In this document: piece by piece, positions 19,602-28,134 of the stretch
How the letters are laid out: the number at the start of each line of letters is the position of its first letter
How positions within the stretch are numbered: the first letter of the stretch is position 1
NCBI RefSeq assembly: GCF_001999985.1
Contig: NZ_CP019645.1
Coordinates: 2,108,001 to 2,172,000, forward strand
Direction: 5' to 3'
DNA length: 64,000 nucleotides
DNA from: Helicobacter bilis
GTDB taxonomy: Bacteria > Campylobacterota > Campylobacteria > Campylobacterales > Helicobacteraceae
The notes under the pieces: model-generated
What the model was told of the DNA's origin: nothing
The model's database searches: none
What the model saw: only the letters and a program-made list of their open reading frames with translations
Made by a program: the position numbers and the translations under genes

Positions 19602-19877
19602 TTACTTAGAAGCTTTATCCTGTGCTTCTGTTGCATTATCAGTAGCAGCTGGTGCTTCCGCTGGTTTTGCTTCTTCTGTGTTAGTAGCTTCTACAGCTTC
19701 TTTAGACTCGCCCTGTGCTTCTGTTGCATTATCAGTAGCAGCTGGTGCTTCCGCTGGTTTTGCTTCTTCTTGTGCAGCTGGTGCTTGTGCAGGTGCTTTT
19801 TCTTCCTTTTTGTCATCGCATGCAACAAATAATGTTGCTAAACCTGTGATAACTGCCATTGCTAAAAACTTTTTCAT
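19602..19877 (-). CDS. Small lipoprotein with duplicated Ala/Glu/Pro repeat
   Basis: 91 residues. Signal sequence MKKFLAMAVITGLATLFVAC ends in a lipobox with lipidated C20, followed by DDKKEEK and a mature part of A, P, E, T, K only. The block EEAKPAEAPAATDNATEAQ occurs twice, encoded by a 59-bp perfect DNA duplication offset by 93 bp (31 codons). The mature chain is probably disordered and spans from an envelope membrane. GGAGT lies upstream of the ATG. Function unknown. The opposite strand is also open across this gene only because of the repeat composition. Confidence 0.8.
   Translation of the reverse strand: MKKFLAMAVITGLATLFVACDDKKEEKAPAQAPAAQEEAKPAEAPAATDNATEAQGESKEAVEATNTEEAKPAEAPAATDNATEAQDKASK
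19619..19770. repeat. 59-bp direct repeat within the lipoprotein gene
   Basis: Positions 19619-19677 and 19712-19770 are identical by eye. The 93-bp offset keeps reading frame, so copy-number change would lengthen or shorten the protein by 31 residues. Confidence 0.9.
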
Positions 19878-20082
19878 AATGAAACTCCTAGAATAAAAAT
19901 GTGAGACACATTATAGCATAGATTCTAAGAAATTTTAAAATATTTTTTATTTTATGGTTTTATCAAAATGAGAATTTCAACATGCTTGGAAAATAGGCAA
20001 TCCAAGAAATATTTTATACTTAGACTATCATCATTTAGACAATTTTACTACAATAGCACAAATTTAATTTGGAGATTCTCAT

Positions 20083-20952
20083 ATGAAACGAAAAACAATT
20101 CCACAAAGGATAAAACGCGAGATATTACGACCCTTCCGCAGAATGATTGACAAAGAATGGGGGGGGGGGGGTAACCACCCCTTTATGAGCGATGAGGAAA
20201 TCACTCAAGACAAACAGCTATACACCCAACTAAATAAAGATTCTCGCTTTATACTCGATCCGAAACATGATTATATTTGCCGACATGACAAGTATGCTAA
20301 AAATGGTGATATAGGGGATTCATCATATTTTATCCAAGATATTTGGGGAGCACGAAAAGTGTTAGAAAATAAGCCGAGTATGCACTATGATGTTGGCTCG
20401 TCTGTGGTTGGTTTTATCGCGCATTTGCTTGCACAAGGACAGAAAATCACTCTCATTGACATTAGACCGATGGACAATAACTTTGACACAAACTTTTTGA
20501 ATCAAAAAGGTGGCATTTCATATATTCAAGCCAACGCTACACTCTTAGAAAATATTGCTGATAACTCCTTAGAATCAATTTCTGCATTGTGTAGTGTGGA
20601 GCATTTTGGATTAGGGCGATATGGTGATCCTATCGAACCAGATGCTTGGGAAAAGGCTTTGAGGGCTTTTCAAAGGGTATTAAAACCCGGTGGCAAGCTA
20701 TATTTTAGTGTGCCTGTGGGGCAGATTGATAAAGTGTGTTTTAACGCACACAGGGTGTATCGACCACAAACCATTATTGATGTATTAGATGAAATGCAGA
20801 TACTTGAAATGGGCTATATTAGCACACTTGATGTTGTAGAATGTATGAAATGGCAAAAAGATCATTTAGAGATTTATCAAAGCAGTCTTGATTCCATACC
20901 AGAATATCAAAATAATGGGAATACAGGATTGTTTGAATTTATTAAAAAATAA
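20083..20952 (+). CDS. DUF268 family protein (methyltransferase-like), phase-variable
   Basis: 289 residues. MHYDVGSSVVGFIAHLL, ITLIDIRPMD, ISALCSVEHFGLGRYGDP and VLKPGGKLYFSVPVG follow the glycine-rich motif I to post-motif order of a Rossmann methyltransferase and match the DUF268 pattern, often found in polysaccharide clusters. The substrate is unknown. Codons 26-30 sit in a G13 tract. With 13 G the gene is full length as here; with 14 the next codon is TAA, and with 12 a TGA follows within six codons, overlapping an internal in-frame ATG at 20185. GGAG lies upstream of the ATG at 20083. Confidence 0.78.
   Translation: MKRKTIPQRIKREILRPFRRMIDKEWGGGGNHPFMSDEEITQDKQLYTQLNKDSRFILDPKHDYICRHDKYAKNGDIGDSSYFIQDIWGARKVLENKPSMHYDVGSSVVGFIAHLLAQGQKITLIDIRPMDNNFDTNFLNQKGGISYIQANATLLENIADNSLESISALCSVEHFGLGRYGDPIEPDAWEKALRAFQRVLKPGGKLYFSVPVGQIDKVCFNAHRVYRPQTIIDVLDEMQILEMGYISTLDVVECMKWQKDHLEIYQSSLDSIPEYQNNGNTGLFEFIKK
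20159..20171 (+). repeat. G13 homopolymeric tract near the 5' end of the DUF268 gene
   Basis: Thirteen consecutive G. Present length keeps the frame open; both other phases stop almost at once, so this is a strong translational switch. Confidence 0.95.
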
Positions 20953-21863
20953 TTCAGCTAAAATATAGCAAATATTCTTAATGATACACCACAGGTTCTA
21001 AGAGTATCTTATTGAATGGAATGTTAATGCTTAATACCCGCTTGTATTTACCTATGACTTTCATTTAAAGAAGAAATGCTGTATCATAGATTTGTAGAAT
21101 CTAAATACAGCATTGATAGATACAGGGCATAGAAACCAGATTTTAACATCCATTCAGAGCCTTAAAGATTACGATGTTACTAACTTTTGTAGCAAATAGG
21201 CTTGATTTAGTTGAACAATGTAAATAATCGTTATGAAATCCAAGTCAAAGCGTACAAAATGTTGCGGATTGTATGGAAAAACACAAGCAATCTTTCATGT
21301 ATAAAACCATTCGACATAGGCAAGACCGATAATACCATAAATAAGGCAAGGCAATACCGCTAAAATTAGAAAAATTATAAAGATTGATAGCCTTACAACT
21401 TGCTATGGCTATAAGCTATTTATTTTAGCAGTTATTACAATGATGTAAAAAAAGAATTGTGAGTTTAAACATCACATTAAACAATGAAGTAATCTTTAGA
21501 GTGAGATTTCAAAACATCCTATGAAAACAACAACCTGTCTTTCACAAACACCACTGTAATGCTATGCGAAATACATGATACCTGCGATGACTTTAGAGGA
21601 GAATGTAAACATAATTTTAGAAATTTAGCCCGCTGCTTTCATATCTCATGAAATCTAGCTTTCCGTATAAGTTTGAAACAATGCGATTTTTTAGAAACTA
21701 TAACTCTAACTCGGCAGTTAAAAACAATTAACTTTTACCATATCCCTATCATACCGAATGAATAACACAATATTAATTATGATATATTTTCATAGTGCTT
21801 ATATGCAATATTTATTTGACAAAAACTTGTTACAATAATGCAAAGTTTCTTAAAGGGGAAAAT
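20953..21863. other. Gene-free stretch, possible decayed coding region on the minus strand
   Basis: No intact gene. On the minus strand short open pieces read like protein. 21402-21295 gives about 35 residues of strong membrane character (IFIIFLILAVLPCLIYGIIG), and 21064-20978 gives a 28-codon frame from an ATG (YKRVLSINIPFNKILLEPVV). Several frames and stops separate them. I take this as a possible much-degraded gene of unknown identity. Confidence 0.3.
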
Positions 21864-22103
21864 ATGTTTGAACGCATTAATCAAATCATAAAAAACATTG
21901 AAAATATTCAAGATGAGATTACGATCGCATTAAATATGGCAAAGATTAGCCTTGAGGATTACATTATGATTAAACGCGGTAGTTTGGATATGCCAGAGCA
22001 TTTAAATATGAGTTTGTTTGCAGCAGTTGATGAACAAGTTATGGCACTAAAAAAAGAAATTGATGTATTGAATAAATTGAAAAAAGAATGGTTCGTGTAT
22101 TAA
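21864..22103 (+). CDS. Small coiled-coil protein, unknown
   Basis: 79 residues, not recognised. Two helical stretches with heptad character (FERINQIIKNIENIQDEI and VMALKKEIDVLNKLKKEW) flank MIKRGSLDMPEHLNM. No signal or membrane segment. Start: ATG 21864 has AAGGGG 5 bases upstream and a TACAAT -10-like box at about 21833; an upstream in-frame ATG at 21795 lies ahead of that box and has no ribosome site. It is followed after 54 bases by the pseudopilin-like gene. Confidence 0.7.
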   Translation: MFERINQIIKNIENIQDEITIALNMAKISLEDYIMIKRGSLDMPEHLNMSLFAAVDEQVMALKKEIDVLNKLKKEWFVY

Positions 22104-22157
22104 TTATTATATTTTTCTAAAGTTCTTAATTTCAAAATAATGGGATAGCGGATTATT

Positions 22158-22826
22158 ATGAAGCTCATAGAGATTCTATATTCACTGCTTATTGTAAGCA
22201 TACTTGCTTCAAGTGCTTGGTTTGCCTATTCTTTTTCTCTGCCAAATAATACAAGGGCAGCTCTCACTACGCTTTATGCGATAAAACATACAAGAATGTT
22301 ATCTTTAATCGATCACTCAAAATTAGGCTACATAGGATTTGGTGATATTTATTCGTTTGCTCGTGTAGATTCTAAACGATTGTTGCAAAATAATGCACCT
22401 TTTTATTGGCAACTGCAATTTCATACAAGTGGGATTTATACAAAAAATAGTCTGTCAATTTACAGGGATACGCCGCGTTTTGCAAATACGACTGACTTTG
22501 ATAAGCGTCCCCTTGCAGGCGATATTGTCGCATTGCATATTGGCACGACACAATGTTTGAGCGGTTATAACAACACAAATATCACAGGATTTTGCAAGGA
22601 TAATGCACTTTTTGACTTTAGACTGCATGAAAGCACAAGATTGCAAACTTTAACACTGCAACCCCCTACTACTTGTCAAGAAAGAGATACTTTTCGCTTT
22701 TATTTTGATGAATTTAGCAAAGTATTATGCGGACAGAGACTACATACACCAAATAGCTTACAAAGGATTCTTGTGGGCAATATGATGATATTTATTGAGC
22801 CAAAAACTGGATATGCTTTTTTGTAG
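22158..22826 (+). CDS. Pseudopilin-like membrane protein
   Basis: 222 residues. The N-terminus KLIEILYSLLIVSILASSAW matches the type IV pilin/pseudopilin helix (hydrophobic, with Glu at about position 5), but the cationic leader and glycine of a prepilin-peptidase site are missing; only MK precedes it. The rest is an exported globular domain with four cysteines (TQCLSG, GFCKDN, TTCQER, VLCGQR), suggesting disulfides. A role in DNA uptake or secretion is possible. I cannot name it, and it may simply be a signal-anchored protein. Confidence 0.6.
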   Translation: MKLIEILYSLLIVSILASSAWFAYSFSLPNNTRAALTTLYAIKHTRMLSLIDHSKLGYIGFGDIYSFARVDSKRLLQNNAPFYWQLQFHTSGIYTKNSLSIYRDTPRFANTTDFDKRPLAGDIVALHIGTTQCLSGYNNTNITGFCKDNALFDFRLHESTRLQTLTLQPPTTCQERDTFRFYFDEFSKVLCGQRLHTPNSLQRILVGNMMIFIEPKTGYAFL

Positions 22827-23140
22827 TTTAATGCACCAATATTATGTCTAGTAAAATCTGCAAGGCTATTATTGTCTGATGATAACTTTTATGTGATAGA
22901 TTCCATAAGGTCTTATTGATGTATTCATGGGTAAAATACAGGATTAGAATCTATTTTACATTAGCTAATCCTTATGTATGCATAATAATTAAGTACCCCT
23001 ATCTTAATTTGCAAATATGAAGTATTTATGATTTATGCTCAAAAAAACCTCTCAACCATCTCACCCTAATATTAAATATATATATTGACTATACTATGCG
23101 TTTCGTCCATAAATATAGGCATTAAGCAACATCATAGCAA
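22827..23140. other. Intergenic, nothing recognised
   Basis: AT-rich, closed in all frames; no hairpin with a T run and no RNA gene could be recognised. Confidence 0.4.
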
Positions 23141-23413
23141 TCATTCACAAACTCTCTGCCACTCATATTGCCTTGTAGATTCATTATATACTTGTGCTTG
23201 ATGGCATGAAGTTGTGCCTAAAGGTGGAAGTTGTGGAGATTCTAAAGGTTCTAGACTCGGTGGAGGGATAGGGCATACTCTGGGTGTGCATACAGGACGA
23301 ACTTCATAGGTATTACTGCATATTGCTTCTACATTGCCATTTACACAAAGACAATCGCATTTTGCATATAAGCAACTAAACACAAAGATACTGGATAATA
23401 ATACTATTCTCAT
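23141..23413 (-). CDS. Small exported cysteine-rich protein, unknown
   Basis: 90 residues. Signal peptide MRIVLLSSIFVFSCLYA, then a short mature chain with cysteines in CDCLC, EAICS, RPVCTPRVC, SCHQ and RVCE around a proline-rich centre (IPPPSLEPLESPQLPPLG). Disulfide bonding in the periplasm or outside is likely. Function unknown. It is divergent from nothing nearby; lpxK on the same strand lies upstream beyond a spacer of about 120 bp. Confidence 0.65.
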   Translation of the reverse strand: MRIVLLSSIFVFSCLYAKCDCLCVNGNVEAICSNTYEVRPVCTPRVCPIPPPSLEPLESPQLPPLGTTSCHQAQVYNESTRQYEWQRVCE

Positions 23414-23535
23414 AAAAACCCCTTAAAATATCGATCTATAATAAGTATCAGGTGCAACAAACCAAAAATCCCATTTTATAATATTTTTTATAATGTTACC
23501 CTTTAACTCCACACTAAAATATATGATTTTAGATT

Positions 23536-24993
23536 CTAGCCTTGCTTTGCAAAAAAAGATTCTATACTTTTTAAAGCACTAGATTCTATCTTTATATCAA
23601 GCATAAGCAGAGCAAAAGGTAGATTAAAATCTAGACATTTTACATAATCTTTTTGTGTCATTAAAATATGTGTTGCATGATATTTTTCTAAAAGTGTCTT
23701 TAAAATATTAAAGTCAAACTCCGCATGGTCAGCTAAGTAGTATTCATATACAATATTTTCTGGTAAATAGGGCTTTAGGCGACTAGGATTTGCTATTGCA
23801 GTAGCTAGGATATATGTAGATTCTGCATGAGAGTCTTGTGCTATGGTGTTTATGGAATCTGTTGCTATGTTATTGTTAAAATCTGTTGTGGTATCGTTTT
23901 TAGAATCTTGTATGGAATCCTTTGTAAAATTGTGCTTAAAATCTTGTGCTAATTCATGTTTGGAATCTTGTATGAAGTCGTTTTTATACTCTTGTGCTAA
24001 ATTGCCTTTAGAATCTTGTTTAAAATCTTTTACATGCGATATACTCACACTTCGTTTATAATCTCTATCTTCTTTTAAATGTAAATCACATTTTTTATAA
24101 AAAGATTCTGGAAAGCGGTAATATCCACTCGGCAACACAAAGGGAAAATAAGGCTTTAGCTTTGGCTCTAATAAAATATCAAATTTATTAAAATTAAACC
24201 TATACGCATCATCTAGTATCACTATGCTATGTTTAGAATCTTTTGTTTGTATGTATTCTAGTGCTTTTATGCGGCTTTCACTCACTATCACACTAGCTTT
24301 TGTTTGCATGGCAATAAGCATGGCTTCATCGCCACTTTGTGCTACATTGACTAATATCTCTCCATTACTGCTTACTTGTATTAAGCCTTTAGATTTTCGC
24401 TTATAGCCCCGCAATACCACATAAATATCTGTGTATCCTTTTATTTGTAGATAGTTTGTTAATGCAATGCAAAAAGGCGTTTTACCACTCCCACCACTCA
24501 CAAGATTGCCTATGCTTAGAATCTTTATATCAAATATTCTTTTTTTTGTAAAGCACTTTTTATACAGCGTAATAAGGGCATATATACATGAAAATGGCAG
24601 CAAGGCAAAAGCTAGAATCTTATGCCAAAAACTTGGATAGAAGAAATAAGATTCTATAAAGCCCATTTTGTTTGTGCTAGATTCTGTAGTTTTGCTCTGT
24701 TTCGTATTGCATTCTGTATTTGTATTTACCAAAGATTCTGTATTCATATTAGACTTCACAGAATCTTTAGAATCTTTCTCTAACCTCGCTTCATTGAATT
24801 CTATTTTCAAACTCGATTTTATTGTGATATTAGAATCTATAGAATCTTTTTTGATATTTGTTGGTGCTGATTTAGTTTCTATTTGTTTTACTTCCTTGCT
24901 AGATTTCATATTCTTAGATTTTATAGAATCTTTAGAATCTCTCTCTTCGCTAGATTTCATGCTTTCCCCATCATGTTTAATATCCATTTGCAT
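23536..24993 (-). CDS. lpxK: Tetraacyldisaccharide 4'-kinase with low-complexity additions
   Basis: Phosphorylates the 4' position of the lipid A precursor at the inner membrane. The core begins at MGFIESYFFYPSFWHKIL (membrane helix); GNLVSGGSGKTPF is the P-loop, LRGYKRKSKG and ILDDAYRF are family blocks. Two additions are odd: a 109-residue N-terminal extension of D, S, K, E, N and an internal insert of about 70 residues (DNA 23821-24033) repeating QDSK/AQDF units. Start at ATG 24993 has AAGGGGA 5 bases upstream, so the extension is probably translated; the core ATG at 24665 has no ribosome site. Total 485 residues against roughly 310 for H. pylori LpxK. Confidence 0.9.
   Translation of the reverse strand: MQMDIKHDGESMKSSEERDSKDSIKSKNMKSSKEVKQIETKSAPTNIKKDSIDSNITIKSSLKIEFNEARLEKDSKDSVKSNMNTESLVNTNTECNTKQSKTTESSTNKMGFIESYFFYPSFWHKILAFALLPFSCIYALITLYKKCFTKKRIFDIKILSIGNLVSGGSGKTPFCIALTNYLQIKGYTDIYVVLRGYKRKSKGLIQVSSNGEILVNVAQSGDEAMLIAMQTKASVIVSESRIKALEYIQTKDSKHSIVILDDAYRFNFNKFDILLEPKLKPYFPFVLPSGYYRFPESFYKKCDLHLKEDRDYKRSVSISHVKDFKQDSKGNLAQEYKNDFIQDSKHELAQDFKHNFTKDSIQDSKNDTTTDFNNNIATDSINTIAQDSHAESTYILATAIANPSRLKPYLPENIVYEYYLADHAEFDFNILKTLLEKYHATHILMTQKDYVKCLDFNLPFALLMLDIKIESSALKSIESFFAKQG
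23821..24033 (-). repeat. In-frame degenerate minisatellite in lpxK
   Basis: Irregular units of about 24-30 bp, each with a GATTC/GAATC-type word, coding for D-S-K/Q-rich peptide between conserved LpxK blocks. Confidence 0.7.
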
Positions 24994-25266
24994 AAACTTC
25001 CCCTTAATTTTGACCAATTGTAGCACTTTTACAAAAGACAAATTTTATAGAATCTTTGTGTATTTGTTATGTCTCTTTGTCATGACTTTATGATAAAAGA
25101 AATAAGATTCCATAAATTGACATCACGCATATTTCAACAAATTAAATATGTTACAATTTTACACTTATTTACACATTTATGCTTAGAAGCTGATAATTTT
25201 TATTTACTTTATCTGTATTTTGTGGTTTTATAAAATAATGCAAAAAACATGTAAAGGGTGGTCTAA

Positions 25267-26667
25267 ATGGTAAATAACAATACACAAATCTACAAAAAGA
25301 AACAGCCTTTAAATAAAAAACTTGCAAAAAGTTTAGTATTCTGGGTATTTATAGGCTTGTTTTTAGGTGTGCTTTTTGGGACAATAGGAAGCTTTCATAG
25401 TCCAGACAACCCCTCTGTTTTCACTCAATTTTTCTATGATTTTTCAGTGCATTCTAAGGAATACACCATTGACCCCTTTATAAAAGGGCTAAAATTACTC
25501 ATGGGTCCCATTATATTCCTTACAATCATTACTGGGATTATACGACTAGAAGACCTTAAGACACTTGGCTCACTTGGCTTTAAAACCGTTATTTATTTTG
25601 AAGTCGTCAGCACATTTGCCCTTATTATCGGTGTCTTTTTTGGTGAGATTATTAAGCCCGGGCATGGCATGCACCTTGATATTGCAAGTCTTGATGCAGC
25701 AAGCGTGCAAAGCTATATAGAAGCGGGTGCTAAAGAGCAGCAAAGTGCAGGTGGAGAACTCTATAATATCCTAATGAGTGCAATACCGCATGACCCCATC
25801 ACGCCATTTGTGGAAGGTAAAACATTGCAAGTGCTTGTTATGGCGGTTTTAATCGCCATTGCGCTATCTTTTACAAGTAAGAATTTTAAAGAAGCAGCCC
25901 TAAAGTATTTTGAAAGTATGCAAGAGACATTTTTCAAAGTGCTTACAATTTTGATTTGGTATAGCCCATTGGCGACATTTGGTGCGATGGCATTTTTGAT
26001 TGCAAAGTTTGGCTTTAGCTCAATTAGTGGTATGGCATTATTACTTGTAACTATGGCACTCGCTGTAATTGTGTTTATCTTTGGTGTGCTAGGGATTATC
26101 GCGGCAATGGCGCGTGTGAATATCTTTAAATTCATGCGATTTATCTACCGCGAAGTGCTTGTTGTATTTGCGACCTCAAGTAGTGAAACCGCTCTAGCAC
26201 CGCTTATGCGTAAGCTTGAAAAGGCAGGGATACAAAAGGCTTCAGTAGGCTTAGTGATTCCAACTGGATATAGCTTTAATCTTGATGCGACAAATATCTA
26301 TCTAAGCCTTGCAGTCATTTTCTTAGGACAAGCCTTTGATATTCCATTGACACTGGAGCAGACCATTACGCTAATCATCATTTTAATGGTATCTTCTAAA
26401 GGTGCAGTGGGCGTTACGGGTAGTGGCTTTATCGTGCTTGCAGGGACACTTTCAGCATTAACGACCACAGATGGTTCGCATTTGATCCCCGCAGTAACCG
26501 TTGCCGCTATACTTGGCATTGATAAATTTTTGAGTGAAATGCGTAGTGTTGGGAATCTATGCGGTAATGCTGTTGCATGTATGATTGTAAGCATTTGGGA
26601 TAAAAGAGTAGATATGGAGAAATTCCGCTATGCACTCGATCACCCTGAAGAGTTTAGGGTGTTGTAA
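25267..26667 (+). CDS. dctA: Dicarboxylate:cation symporter (DctA/GltP family)
   Basis: Inner-membrane secondary transporter of the DAACS family. Diagnostic blocks: KLLMGPIIFLTIITGI, the serine-rich FATSSSETALAPLM hairpin, VIPTGYSFNLDATNIYLSL and SSKGAVGVTGSGFIVLAGTL. The last two match C4-dicarboxylate carriers (succinate, malate, fumarate) better than glutamate carriers, so DctA is preferred but substrate remains inferred. Length 466. AAAGGGTGG lies 6 bases before the ATG. Monocistronic, with a weak terminator-like hairpin 70 bp downstream. Confidence 0.85.
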   Translation: MVNNNTQIYKKKQPLNKKLAKSLVFWVFIGLFLGVLFGTIGSFHSPDNPSVFTQFFYDFSVHSKEYTIDPFIKGLKLLMGPIIFLTIITGIIRLEDLKTLGSLGFKTVIYFEVVSTFALIIGVFFGEIIKPGHGMHLDIASLDAASVQSYIEAGAKEQQSAGGELYNILMSAIPHDPITPFVEGKTLQVLVMAVLIAIALSFTSKNFKEAALKYFESMQETFFKVLTILIWYSPLATFGAMAFLIAKFGFSSISGMALLLVTMALAVIVFIFGVLGIIAAMARVNIFKFMRFIYREVLVVFATSSSETALAPLMRKLEKAGIQKASVGLVIPTGYSFNLDATNIYLSLAVIFLGQAFDIPLTLEQTITLIIILMVSSKGAVGVTGSGFIVLAGTLSALTTTDGSHLIPAVTVAAILGIDKFLSEMRSVGNLCGNAVACMIVSIWDKRVDMEKFRYALDHPEEFRVL

Positions 26668-26736
26668 TAGATTCTGAAACTCTTTTGCTGCGTTGTTTCT
26701 TGCACAACTTTGCAGGAATACGACATCGGCTTGGTC

Positions 26737-26759
26737 GTTTATATTTAATAAACTTTTTT
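26737..26759 (+). terminator. Weak terminator-like hairpin after dctA
   Basis: GTTTAT, loop ATTTA, ATAAAC, then TTTTTT. The stem is only 6 bp and mostly A-T, so strength is doubtful. It lies inside a wider inverted repeat, TGCGTTGT near 26690 against ACAACGCA near 26780. Confidence 0.35.
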
Positions 26760-26890
26760 GGCTTTACTTTGATAACTCACAACGCAAAGATTCTTTAGAA
26801 AACCATCGCAAGATATTTCTGTAGAATTTTTGCCTATGTTTTTTTTGGAATCTAGATTTATAGCATTATTAAAACCAGCATAAAATAGAC

Positions 26891-26896
26891 TATAAT
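26891..26896 (+). promoter_or_regulatory. Candidate -10 box of mqnD
   Basis: TATAAT 28 bases upstream of the mqnD ATG, with a GAAGGA ribosome site in between. Confidence 0.5.
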
Positions 26897-26923
26897 TACA
26901 CGCATGAAACTAGAAGGAATACT

Positions 26924-27808
26924 ATGCAGACCTTACCACATACAGCAAACCATGCCTATACAATCGCACATAGCCCCGATGCTGATGATATTTTTATGTA
27001 TTATGCGATTGCTTTTGGCTGGGTAGATACGCCCTATAAACTCATTAATAGTGCGCTTGATATTGAAACTCTTAATGTTGCATGTTTGCAAGGTTTATAT
27101 GATATTAGTGCCATATCATTTTCACTTTATCCGCATATTTGCAATGAATATGCGCTATTACGCACAGGCATGAGCTTTGGTGAGGGCTATGGACCAAAGA
27201 TGGTAAAACGCAAAAATGCGAAACTAAAACGCAATTTTAAAGTAGCCCTAAGCGGAGAGCATACTACAAATGCCATGCTTTTTAGAATCCATTATCCAAA
27301 TGCACGCGTTGTATATAAAAACTTTTTAGAAATTGAGCAAAGTGTGCTATCTGGCGAGGTAGATGCCGGGGTGTTAATCCATGAATCAATCCTTAATTTC
27401 TCAAATGAACTTGAAGTAGAAAGCTACATTTGGGATATATGGCAGGATTTATGCAAAGATGATTTGCCATTGCCACTTGGTGGCATGGCTCTGCGTAGGT
27501 CCATACCGCTAAATCGTGCGATTATGCTAGAAGAAGTTTTAACCCGTGCGATACAAATAGGGCTAAAACACAAAGATATTTTAACAAAAATGCTGCTTGA
27601 AAATAACCTTGTAAGAATTAATGCTAAAGAGCTTGATATATATTTGCAACTCTATGCAAATGAAAACTCACATACTTTAAGCACAAAACAGACACAAGCA
27701 TTAGAAAGATTATATGAAATAGGCTATAATCACGGAATCTGTAAAAATCTAATCAAACTTGAAAAATACCTTATCCCAAAAGAATACACACAAGTGCGGT
27801 ATGGTTAA
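26924..27808 (+). CDS. mqnD: 1,4-dihydroxy-6-naphthoate synthase (futalosine menaquinone pathway)
   Basis: Converts cyclic de-hypoxanthine futalosine to 1,4-dihydroxy-6-naphthoate, the bicyclic core of menaquinone. The start AHSPDADDIFMYYAIAFGW, then LDIETLNVACLQGLYDISAISF and TNAMLFRIHYPNARVV, are MqnD signatures of the periplasmic-binding-like fold. Length 294 is normal. The futalosine route is the menaquinone pathway of Campylobacterota, and its product is the acceptor for HydABC in this window. The gene stands alone. Confidence 0.92.
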   Translation: MQTLPHTANHAYTIAHSPDADDIFMYYAIAFGWVDTPYKLINSALDIETLNVACLQGLYDISAISFSLYPHICNEYALLRTGMSFGEGYGPKMVKRKNAKLKRNFKVALSGEHTTNAMLFRIHYPNARVVYKNFLEIEQSVLSGEVDAGVLIHESILNFSNELEVESYIWDIWQDLCKDDLPLPLGGMALRRSIPLNRAIMLEEVLTRAIQIGLKHKDILTKMLLENNLVRINAKELDIYLQLYANENSHTLSTKQTQALERLYEIGYNHGICKNLIKLEKYLIPKEYTQVRYG

Positions 27809-28134
27809 AGTTACAAAGTGTGTGAAATCTAGGTTTTAATAAATGTAACCAATCTGTTGTTGATTTTTACTTCGTTAAAGCGAGAGTTATCTGTTGACAC
27901 AGAGATGATTTTACGGAATCTAGTTTCTAATGGTTGCTGTATTGCAATGAAATATCTAGCTATTGATTCTAAAAAACATCTTTTTTATTATGTTGGCATG
28001 AGTGAAATTTTATTTACATTGCAAAAAAACAAGAAATTATGCTTATATATCCGCTTTTATGCCATAAATATCCCATCTCAATAAAAATATGCTACAATGC
28101 AATTTTTAGCTATTTTTAAAGTTTTGGATACGAT
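27809..28134. other. Intergenic, possible promoter only
   Basis: A 75-codon frame at 27857-28084 lacks a ribosome site and family resemblance. TACAAT at about 28091 is a likely -10 box for hisB. Nothing else was recognised. Confidence 0.4.

Noticed and set aside
19549..19896. 115-codon plus-strand frame opposite the lipoprotein gene
   Set aside because: It mirrors the repeat composition of the minus-strand lipoprotein, which has a signal peptide, lipobox and ribosome site; the plus frame has none.
21795..21863. Upstream start adding 23 residues to the small coiled-coil protein
   Set aside because: It lies ahead of the likely -10 box and has no ribosome site; ATG 21864 follows AAGGGG.
27857..28084. 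75-codon frame between mqnD and hisB
   Set aside because: No ribosome site and no recognisable pattern; its 3' end runs into the hisB promoter region.
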